From the NCBI GenBank assembly GCA_016177875.1, contig JACOUL010000028.1:113873-177872 (forward strand): a DNA stretch of 64,000 nucleotides. Direction: 5' to 3'. Of this stretch, positions 49,401 to 52,900 are shown one piece after another. Source of the DNA: Burkholderiales bacterium. Lineage in GTDB: Bacteria > Pseudomonadota > Gammaproteobacteria > Burkholderiales > Burkholderiaceae_D. Position numbers and translations under genes: made by a program. The notes beneath the pieces are model-generated. The model was given only the letters and a program-made list of their open reading frames with translations. It searched no databases and had not been told where the DNA came from. Within the stretch, counting starts at the first letter, position 1. Each line of letters opens with the position of its first letter.

Positions 49401-49906
49401 GCCAAATATCGGCGAATGCAGGCTTGCTGGATGAGTTTGCCCAGCCGCTTAACGCACAGTTCGTACAGCTCGACCAGTTGCCGCGCGCTGCCGATGGAAG
49501 CATCGATCTGGCTGCATTACGCAAATCGCTCGCCGCATCGGGGCAAACCAGAGTGGAAAAGGTCGCCCCGCGCGACGAGCTGGAAGAAAAGCTGACCAAG
49601 ATCGCCACCGAAATTTTCGGTGCTTCCGAACCGATCGGCATCAAGGATAACTTCTTCGATGTCGGCGCGAACTCGCTCTTGATCGTGAAACTCCATCACG
49701 AAATTCAGAAGGAGCTGGGCATCGAATTCCCGATGGTGGAGTTGTTCAACTCGACGACAGTTGAAAAATTAGCAAAATTCCTTGGCCAACAAAGCGGCGG
49801 GGAAGGCGGCGGAAATACCGCCGATGCCGCGCGCGCCGCGGGACAAGAAAGGCGCGCTGCAATGCAGCGTCGAAATCGTTCGCGTACGGCTAGAGCCGGG
49901 CGGTAA
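29366..49906 (+). CDS. Giant nonribosomal peptide synthetase, lipoinitiating, with embedded ligase-KR module
   Basis: 6846 residues, cytoplasmic. Order: FAAL-ACP, four C-A-PCP modules, then C-pseudoAsub-FAAL-like ligase-KR-ACP. All six carrier domains keep their Ser (646, 1699, 2747, 3794, 4841, 6770). The five C domains have intact HHxxxDG at 833, 1887, 2934, 3978 and 5029. No epimerization, methyltransferase or thioesterase domain was found. The last ~40 residues are basic and disordered-looking. The PKS gene begins 33 bases later. Helpers MbtH, TE and PPTase are divergent. The combination predicts an acylated peptide handed to the PKS. I do not recognise a known pathway with this order. 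Confidence 0.97.
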   Translation: MTNAVPERIKTFVELLAHWAAVQPQAIAYRFLSYPASGASEETITYLELHQRARAIARHLLSVCRPGDRALMLYPSGLDFVCAYFGCLYAGVIAVPGYPPKRNQKLGRLKSLVQDCLAKVAMTDSQTQEIAEPQFAAVDELKNLSWLITDTLVVGTVEDQQQTGIDLPQVAAGDIAFLQYTSGSTGDPKGVMVTHGNLMANSQAIYEAMGNGPDTVVVGWLPLFHDMGLIGNVLQPMYTGTPGTFMAPASFLQRPLRWMEAVTKYRATASGGPNFGYDLCVEAIKDEELAQLDLSSWKVAFNGAEPIRPETLRAFSKRFAACGFDSRAHYACYGMAETTLLITGVQPGAGTPTMWFDEEELQANRVVPASGDAGALHELVNCGRPRGDQRVVIVNPETLKRCAEGEVGEIWTAGPSNAMGYWQKPEVTEKTFAACVSDTGEGPYLRTGDLGFVHAGDLYIAGRLKDVLIIRGANHYPQDIELTAFESHEAFMPNGAAAFTVVEDGQEQLVLVLEVRRTFIRNLDAEALARAVQQAVVLQHELQVKSIVFIKPGQLPKTSSGKVQRQGCKKQFLAGEIEAIARVDKAAGHAVGELKAFNRELWQTQSNSEKQLVVGEYLAGIFEAYIGLPAGTLQRDVPFIGYGLDSLRLTQIAARVADELDINLQVQHLFECDSVTALAARLNALLLDPASKRHRIARVGGESRHTPLSFAQQRMWFLMQYEPSSLYNISGLLRIQGELDADALNRAFQEIIRRHDALRTRFIEENFEPVQVVEKEIDWNLSLVDLSDRSQQELDHAIAQELHFVFNLSEDILFRATVYKQAEGVHLLAVCMHHIISDGWSVSVLMNELSALYAAFAKGQVSPLMPLPIQYPDYAVWQRAYLSGEVLARQEQYWQGSLQGVAPIALPTDKPRPATPTYAGHSIPLQLGHELTEQLKALGKQHGATLYMTLLAAFGTLLHKYSGQDDFCVGTPIANRTAAETKDLIGFFVNTLALRADYGGNPLFRDLLQQVKKRTIDAYAHQDLPFEKVVDLVQPERDPATSPLFQVMFVLQDQDPGSLALPGVEVRKEETASVTSKFDITLELREGTDGLIGHIEYKTDLFDELTILRLSSHFKRLLGEIVKAADAKLSDLSLLDEDERHTLLELWNDTEKTFRQPDRLHLLFARQAAATPNAVAVAAGQTSLSFAELDAKANQLAHRLIENGVGRKMLVGLCVERSIDMVVGMIAVLKAGAAYVPLDPTYPHDRLNYMLEQSKAAVLITRPELIPIFAGQDVTSVMIDQADAHALDKYPATAPAVEAAKEDYAYVIYTSGSTGKPKGVPISHAAICNQMGWVLNLFPMNASDRMLHKTPFSFDASVWEIWAPLISGAQLVLASPEGHKDVQYLVETIIQEKITVIQLVPALFRAMLTVPEINKITTLRRIFLGGEALPVDLAKQAMRIGGRAINLYGPTECSINASYYDAAALPEGAQGYVPIGKPVSNLQFYVLDANLCPVPVGVAGELYIAGAGLSDGYLHRPELTEERFIDNPFNTWDSPKLYKTGDLVRWTALGDVEFLARIDEQIKIRGFRIELGEIEAVLAKLPGVTESAVAVKGKEAQRLVAYVVAEDEHVSLDALRARMAAQLPEYMVPSVFVNMPVLPKNSSGKVDRKALPEPTKPNFTEYQPLDTKTEKALAHIWTEVLQIDEVNAKSNFFHIGGHSLLAARMVAQIRERWGIAFPIKHVFEAQELHALAALIDAAAGTGAVRIERIPRDAPLQLSFAQQRLWIVNQIDADSAQYNMPAAIDLHGPLNVVALERAIDAFIHRHEILRSLYVEQNGVPYQVIPEEVDFSLKNIDLSDLDATEQAAALAANTRQEALTPFDLARDLMLRATLVRLSSSRHTLLITLHHIASDGWSTTVMVRELNELYNAFAENRSAALPQLSCQYADYAAWQRKSLSGDRLQSLLSYWSGQLAQLPSVHNLPLDRARPAQPSYEGGVVVRHIPSATLSGLQRLARENSATPFMLIHAAFAGLLHRYSGESDIVVGTPIANRELTELEPLVGLFVNTLVVRSDFSENLNFLDLLEQSKATLLGAYDHQDLPFEMLVNELHAERSQSFNPLFQIMLVFQNGEENRLHFSGMDASEIRETAGTTKFDLTLNVVESGKELKLTWEYAKDLFDEASIVRLSNSFATLLDAVVQAPQSPIKRLPLVDAAERAALLAHCNADADDAYAPVCSHVLFEEQTKKSPDAIAVRFNGQAVTYHELNTRANQLAHYLRAAGIKPDTLIGLCVDRSVEMVVGLLAILKAGGAYVALDPTYPSERLRYQLEDSGVELIVTRKSLVETLPLTRQRMVFVDDQAAFAALPANNIAVDDIGLTPDSLSYVIYTSGSTGNPKASLLMHKGLSNLALAQIDYFRVDGASRVLQFASFAFDAATSEIFMALCAGATLHIVSKDVVQSGLELSDYVLQNKVTHATLPPALLPVLEKDKWQSVRHLTVAGEHCPLGLMQEWAVDRHFYNAYGPSETTVCSSMALLTPDSDVVHMGKPMRGVQLFVLDELMQPTPIGVAGQLYVGGRGVGRGYLGRDELNREKFVANAFGEGLLYATGDLARWRADGNLEFIGRVDNQVKLRGFRIELGEIEAALSKQTGVIDSVAIVHKDRDGNQRLVAYLVVDQGSFSTDELRSRLAETMPNYMVPSAFILVDKFPLNANGKVDRKRLPVPDLSSLAKAEYVAPSDAVEEGLAVIWGELLGLKQVGIHDNFFDLGGHSLLAIQAISRIKEKFGVQLKVADLFVYASIATLAKHIAVAPKNAAALPAVAPRQGGDVLPLTLEQQSYWFLYELEGGTSTYNIPAALRLTGKVNLAALEHSIAMLIKRHESLRTVLLVENGQPSQKVLTEVDFKLQIDDRKENRNKDSLRKQVELDAHYVFDLNKEIPIRVVLHKVQEDDYVLTVLLHHTMADGWSLDILIRELAAVYNAICAGKGSPLAELSVQYGDYALWQKQHLAGDYYENQVNYWRQVLKGVPPMLELPTDYPRPPVQSYRGKEVGFVLPFELTKSLNAFSRKQNTTLFNTLLAGLNVLLSRYSRSEDIAVGTAIANRSQTELETLIGCFANTIVLRNKVDQTASFMDLVERVNGAVFDAYEHSGVPFDVVVDAVQPERSLGVPPIFQVMFRLHNHKTGHGITFSGVETERINIETDSAKLDLNFSLIETDGCMEGVIEYATDLFSEKTVRRIARHFQLLLESAMAEPQSAVERLNLLSKEEFELVEKWNSTDVPYPQDECVYQLFEKSVERVPQKIAYVMGDTRLTYTELNQRANRLAYYLLSKGVGSEVRVGVSTGRDPWAPICMLAVFKAGGTYVPLDPNYPRERIDVMLDVVKPKIILTRTEIAGLFDGVDADVIHLDQVESQIAEYASDNLPSIGADHSAYILFTSGTTGRPKAILIGHRAFRNMPVAHEWARVHSPDSRVLQFASLSFSISMWDSFMAWVPGGTVIAVTQEENLPGEPLYALLEREKVTHATWPVSLLSTVPVDRMPTSLQTIISSAEPCNDAVVARWTARGVRFLNMYGNSEVSLGSTIYEYHKVGQKLTIGVAFPNTRMYLLDKYLRQVPIGVIAEIHTAGAGLATCYWDNPVATAKSFIPNPFAKGRLYKTGDLGRYLPNGEIEFIGREDFQVSIRGFRVELVEIENVLRAVPAIAEVVVVAQDDANKLARLVCFYVEQPEAKVDVNELRALVARKLPSYMVPSLFVRLDAMPLTPNRKIDRLGLPKPSMADDENIVQVAPRNPMEESIAAIWSEVLGLEHISVNRNFFEIGGHSLLAVQVVARIKDKLGLPLTIKDLFTHTTIESLAEFLGSVESSGQSVLPPVVKREEQGRIPLSLDQKPYWFLHQLEGGSYTYNIPLAMRLNGALNVDALEKSFDALIARHEALRTVFPMNDGEPAQEILPSWQFKMPVVDIAEENIEEQVGADFTYIFDLAKELPIRVRLLRIAEDRHVVTLVIHHVVADGWSLNILIKEMIETYTRYAAKQLDPLPELALQYGDYSQWQHKNVVGDYYNRQIEFWKQKLSGLAPLLNLPLDYSRPPVQSYRGKELPISLPFSLTAKLNQYARQHNTTLYNLLLSGLAILLSRYGRTNDIPVGTAVANRPQKELEPLIGCFANTLVIRCRVNPKESFGQLVSNVSNEALEAFSNSSVPFDGVVEAVQPQRSLGVPPIFQVMFRLHNQQMAATDAFAGLKSELVNMPTQSAKLDLNFSLVETADGLKGVIEYATDIFSEETVARICRHYQTVLEAAIADTTQPIEKLSVVTHQEMEQVRQWNANVMPYPQDECMHHLFERTVERNPNKLAYVCGNDRFTYAELNARANRLAHFLQSVGVGPEVRVGVSVERSTWAGICGLAVAKSGGTYVPLDINYPKDRIERMLEVAKPKIILTLEHLKPLFADTGAQLIALDTQWRAIQSQPITNPPRIGAAHSAYILFTSGTTGKPKGILVGHRAFRNMANSQQWAGLYSQDSRVLQFASLSFSISFWGAYMAWVPGGTIYSVTTKENLPDEPLYEFMEAAQITHVTWPVSLLSTVPIDRMPKSLRVVVSSAEPCNDAVVAKWTALGIRFLNLYGNSEVSLGSTIYEYHKVGEKLTIGKAFPNTQMYLLDENLKQVPIGVIAEIHTAGVGLATCYVDDPVATAKSFIPNPFSDDPVSRMYKTGDLGRYLPNGEIEFIGREDFQVSVRGFRVELTEIEDVLRAVPGLLEVVVNAREDQQGVARLVCYYTQSDGINLTAAELRKTVAEKLPNYMVPATYVLLDAMPLTPNRKIDRLALQVYPLTEGGDDTYVAPRNDVEKRLVAIWTAVLDAKEIGVMHDFFELGGHSLLATKIVSRIRSEFSVDLSIQQFFENSTIERLAGLIALSADQAQNPIKILIQRDTVPLSFAQQRLWFLDRYEENSNFYHMPSLMRITGDVNVEALNKAFAAVVERHEVLRTNFISIDGQGFQKIHPSLEWKMELVDLAGGAGAEKEENLAARIREQLGTPFDLENDALLRAALYKFDEHDHRLFINMHHIVSDGWSITVLINEISALYAAFAGNKPAALPELQVQYADFAAWQIDYLQGAVLEKQGNYWLEKLRDLSTLPLPTDFERPKTQTYNGDRVTFALDQSLVSALDELSAKQGTTLFMTLLSAFNVLLSKYAGHDDICIGTPIANRVRAEIEPLIGFFANTLVLRSDLEGDPAFADFLQQVKKTTLEAYSHQDIPFEKVVDLVLPERDASRSPLFQVSFALQNPPAKSFDMEGITLENVELENKTSKFDMHCQLLSENGGENSGISGYFEYNTDLFAEGTVRSYVNSFQALLRAIVADPQCSLSHLSLSGAASPQHAVSIGIQNYPVLQALYGDAIGADSDVDCWLLDDTNRAVPDGAIGKLYFDVGNCLDKLAVLSGHAGNHDVAEVGIGDRSHMLLPSGFTARRRNGALELISSIDDVALIDGRLIYPRIVEQHLLAMPGMLDCHVCVRRHGQLGDRIVAYVVCEDEELQADALTRRLQESDLAGVDVFACVKVDAIPLNASGEVNDRALRKHAVFNSGTRQTWLDAIKQSAAVNEAVFLQQVANERQKVSHLHDLLPPEARGISNAPVVSKARKAVAETMSKVPALVMGGDIHAASQHPKVLADMLINAALKHGDKGIRFYHTDGSTADIPYADLLHKAQCVLAGLRQTGLPVGGKVIFQFDKNEDFVTTFWACELGGFIPVPIAPAKDYRKSNAQTVKVAHAWKMMDQAIVVAGSSILAGVANVAKLEAVDGFKVHDVAALAACEPAGEFHKAASNDVALVMLTSGSTGLPKGVQLTHANLIGRTLGSAQMNGFHSEMASLNWMALDHVGGIIYFHIRDTYLGAQQVQVDTDYILADPIRWLQLIDRHRVNITWAPNFAFSLIVDRQDELKKLSLDLSCLHFMLNGAEAVVPKTTQAFIELMQQFKMPEETVKPVYGMSEISSGVTYAKKLQLTYGADETVFVSVGAPIPGVNLRIVDENDQVKMEGQSGRLQVSGVTVTKGYLGGDDINKDVFTEDGWFKTGDLAFIENGELTITGREKNIIIINGVNFYSHEIESVVEGVPGVVVSFTGACAVRGAGSNSDQLAIFFNTALRGEDQLALIRKIRQAVIEKVGINPSFIVPLEKEQVPKTEIGKIQLPQLAKTFNRGDFNAVLRKLDIAEQNENTLPDWFFSKAWVQKQLGNVVEMAPQGATLVFADQTGCASELVLPGKIITVTSGSSYRESDDSFQINPGVKDHYGELVASLKQKEIAVGRVINCWDYDAGRSSTDSFLSRPTLSDAIGLYSGWYLAQAFAAQETPGDMRWIWVARRAQKVDADDALNPDKGAVIALLKTLTKEFSWLSCRHVDLAGDDIAVHAAMLAKEIQTRHADEEVAYRGPTSSRRLVLRLKKERLVTAEKRELPIAAGAGYLISGGLGGIAYELAKLLLKQFNARLLLVGRTPPAQLSAEKKDMLDELQQLGNVIYAEADICNHAQVESAVDTAEGQWKQKLGGIFHLAGLAHEEAMAGQSIQSLHDALRAKTSGTRVLYNVCSRRNNTLFVNFSSVNGFFGSSGMAAYNIGNRYQAAFLEAIGLNKNVNTFCISWSLWHDTGMGAQYKHAEALSRALGFRPIPAAKGMQSMLAVLVHRRRDVLVGLDDTRPNIQRIVTGGRMSQPRLVCCFTANEEGLASQISANAGLLDEFAQPLNAQFVQLDQLPRAADGSIDLAALRKSLAASGQTRVEKVAPRDELEEKLTKIATEIFGASEPIGIKDNFFDVGANSLLIVKLHHEIQKELGIEFPMVELFNSTTVEKLAKFLGQQSGGEGGGNTADAARAAGQERRAAMQRRNRSRTARAGR
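31472..34570 (+). other. NRPS module 1: C-A-PCP, Gln-like specificity
   Basis: Residues about 703-1735. C domain HHIISDG at 833-839, A domain FDASVWE with Asp1355, Lys1645 in the A10 motif, PCP Ser1699. By hand alignment to GrsA, the ten pocket residues read DAWQFGLINK, one residue from DAWQFGLIDK, which I recall as a Gln code. Substrate call is by eye. Confidence 0.85.
34619..37720 (+). other. NRPS module 2: C-A-PCP, Tyr-like specificity
   Basis: Residues about 1752-2785. C domain HHIASDG at 1887, A domain FDAATSE with Asp2411, Lys2691, PCP Ser2747. Pocket residues by hand alignment: DASTTAAVCK, close to Tyr-type DAST-x-AAVCK codes. An aromatic residue, Tyr most likely, is the best reading. 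Confidence 0.8.
37772..40855 (+). other. NRPS module 3: C-A-PCP with A domain lacking Asp235
   Basis: Residues about 2803-3830. C starts with LPLTLEQQSYWFL rather than SFAQQRLWFL. HHTMADG at 2934. In the A domain the core reads LSFSISMWDSF, so the position of Asp235 is Ser3455; A5 is YGNSE in place of YGPTE. Lys3738 and PCP Ser3794 are intact. Hand-read code SIWTISMLGK. Confidence 0.9.
40913..43990 (+). other. NRPS module 4: C-A-PCP, near-copy of module 3
   Basis: Residues about 3850-4875. C starts IPLSLDQKPYWFL; HHVVADG at 3978. The A core reads LSFSISFWGAY with Ser4499 in place of Asp235, and YGNSE again. Lys4785 and PCP Ser4841 are intact. Hand-read code SIWTVSLLGK. Modules 3 and 4 look like a tandem duplication. 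Confidence 0.9.
44042..49906 (+). other. NRPS module 5: C-pseudoAsub-(FAAL-like ligase)-KR-ACP
   Basis: Residues about 4893-6846. C HHIVSDG at 5029. About 5335-5545 is a degenerate A C-terminal subdomain (IDDVALIDGR; the A10 Lys is Glu5532, in SGEVNDRAL). An ANL ligase follows (5590-6165; TSGSTGLPKG at 5794, Lys6145). The KR (6185-6690) has SGGLGG and an intact Ser6554-Tyr6567-Asn6571. ACP Ser is 6770. Confidence 0.85.
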
Positions 49907-49939
49907 GATCAAGTTACAACAATTTCAGAACAAAACGTA

Positions 49940-52900
49940 ATGACAAACGAAGAATACGAAGACGACTACGAAGTCAACAACGACATCGCCATCATCGGGA
50001 TGGCAGGACGCTTTCCTAAAGCGGACAATGTTGAAGAATTCTGGACTAACTTGGTTAGCTCCACGGATTGCATCACACGCTTTTCGCTGGAAGAGTTGGC
50101 AAAGATGGGCGTGTCGCAGGCCGCCCTGTCCGACCCCAACTTCGTACCGGCCGCGGGATATATCCCCGATCAAGACAAGTTCGACGCGCATTTTTTCGAG
50201 ATGAATCCGCGCGAAGCGGCAAACCTCGATCCGCAGCATCGTTTTGCGCTCGAAATCGCATGGCAGACGCTGGAACATGCAGGCTATACGCCGGAATCGG
50301 TGAACGGCAGCGTCGGCATTTTTGCCGGCGTCAACATGAGCACGTATTTCATCTTCAATCTGTTGCGCGGCGACGAAGCGACTCGGTCCGGCGATGCTCT
50401 GGATATGCAAATCAGTGTCGACAAAGACATGTTCGCGTCGCGCATTTCGTACAAGCTGAATTTGAACGGGCCGAGCATTTCGCTGGGAACGGCTTGCTCG
50501 ACCTCGCTGGTGTGTATCCATCTCGCTTGCCAAAGCTTATTGAACGGCGAATCCAAGATGGCGCTTGCCGGCGGTTCGCATCTCGCCACGCCGAATTGCA
50601 CGGGCCACATCTATCACCAAGGCGGCTACAGCTCGCCCGACGGTTATTGCCGGGCGTTCGACGCCAAAGGCAAGGGCACGGTCGGCGGCGCCGGCACCTG
50701 CTTCGTGCTGCTGAAGCGCATGGAGGACGCAATCGCCGACAATGACACGATCTATGCCGTCATCAAAGGCTCTGCAATTAATAATGACGGCTCGGAGAAG
50801 ATCGGCTACACCGCACCCAGCATCGTCGGTCAAACCAATATCGTCGCCGAAGCGCAAGCGGTCGCCGGTGTCGAACCGGAAAGCATCCGCTTCATCGAAG
50901 CGCACGGCACGGCCACCGAGTTGGGCGATCCGATCGAATTCACGGCGTTGACGCGCGCCTTCCGCCTGCAGACAGACAAGAAAAATTTCTGCGGCATCGG
51001 TTCCGTCAAAACCAATATCGGCCACTTGGGCATGGCGGCCGGCGTGACGAGCGTGGTCAAGGCATCGCTCGCATTGAAGAACAAGGTCATCCCGGAAAGC
51101 CTGAATTTCGAATCGCCCAATCCCAAACTCGATATCGAAAACAGCCCTTTCTATGTTGTCGACAAACTGGAACGCATCGAAGAAGGCGAGTATCCGGCAC
51201 GCGCCGGCGTGAGCTCGCTCGGCATCGGCGGCACCAATGCGCATATCGTGCTGGAAGAACCGCCGGTCGTTGAGTCATCTGACAGCCGCCCATGGCAACT
51301 CGTTTTGCTTTCCGCAAAAACGCCGAGTGCGCTGGACCGCATGACGGAAAATCTATCCGGCTGGATGGCACGAACCGCAGATGAAAAAATTGCCGACGCC
51401 GCTTTTACCTTGCAAGTCGGGCGCACAGGCTTCGATTTTCGCCGCGCGTTCGTCGTGCCGTCGGAGCGCTTAGGGCGACTTGCGCAAAATATCACGCCCG
51501 GTAAAGGTTACACCGGCAAGAAGTCGGATAAACAAAAGAAAGTCGTCTTCATGTTCCCCGGCGGCGGCACGCAGTATGTGAACATGGCGCGCGGCCTGTA
51601 TCAAACGGAGCCGACCTTCAAGGAAACGCTCGATTCTTGCGCTGCTTTATTCAAACGCAAGATGGGCCTCGACTTAGTCGAGTTGATTTTTCCGACGCCT
51701 GAGCGTGCCGAAGCCAATGCGGAAATGCTGCAGCGCCCGAAGAATTTCTTCGCCGCGTTGTTCGCGGTGGAATACAGTCTTGCAAAATTGTGGATGTCAT
51801 GGGGCGTCAAACCCGACGCCGTGATCGGCCATAGCTTGGGCGAATATACCGCGGCTTGCCTGGCCGGCGTGTTTAGCCTGGAAAGCGCGGTCGACCTGAT
51901 TTGCTGCCGCGGTGCCCTGTTCGAGAAAATTGAAAAGGGCAGCATGTTTACGGTCGCGCTGTCCGTGCAAGAAATGGAAAGCCTATTGAAGGAACGCCCG
52001 ATTGACGGCGTATCCATTGCGGCCGTCAATGATCCGGGCCGCTGTGTGGTGGCGGGTCGCCTGGAACCGATGCAGACCTTTGAGAAACTGCTGGAAGAAC
52101 GACAAGTCGAATTCCGCAAGCTCCATATCGACACCGCCGGCCATTCGCCTATGGTCGATCCGATCCTGCAAGAGTTCGGACAATTCCTGTCGACCGTGAA
52201 ATTCGGCACGCCGGCCATTCCGCTGATGTCGAATCTTTCCGGTAACTGGGCCGACGCGAAAGAAATTTGTACGCCGGATTACTGGAAAAAGCATTTGCGC
52301 CAGACGGTGCGCTTTGCCGACGGCGTCGCGGCGCTCTTGAACGACGATTGCATCTTCCTCGAAGTCGGTCCGGGCAACGCCTTGAGCAGCTTCGTGCGCA
52401 GCCAAGTTGCCGGCAAACCGGAAAACGTGCTGCTGACATCGATGCGGCACATCAAGGAAGAAAAAGACGACCTTTGCCATTTGCTTGAAACAACGGGCAA
52501 GCTGTGGATGGCCGGCGTCGACATTGACTGGAAAGCCTTCTATGCGCAAGAGAAGCGTAAGCGCATCGGCTTGCCGGCGTATCCTTTCGACCGCAAGCGC
52601 TATTGGGTCGAGAACCGCAAGAGCCAAACGCAGGCCGGCGCCAAGCTGCCGGTGGCGGATTGGTTCTGGCAGCCGAGCTGGCGGCTTGAGGAGCAAAAAC
52701 CAGCTGCGGCCGGGATCGGTTCGCAAGACATCTTCCTGTTTTTCCTGGATAACCAGCGCTATAGCGCAAGTCTCATTGCAGGATTGCGTGCGCGCGGCGC
52801 CCGCGTGATCAGCGTGGCGCACGGTTCCGCGTATTCGGAAATTGACGAAAATAGTTTTCACATTCATTCGGCCGATAGCGCGGACTATCAGCGTCTCATC

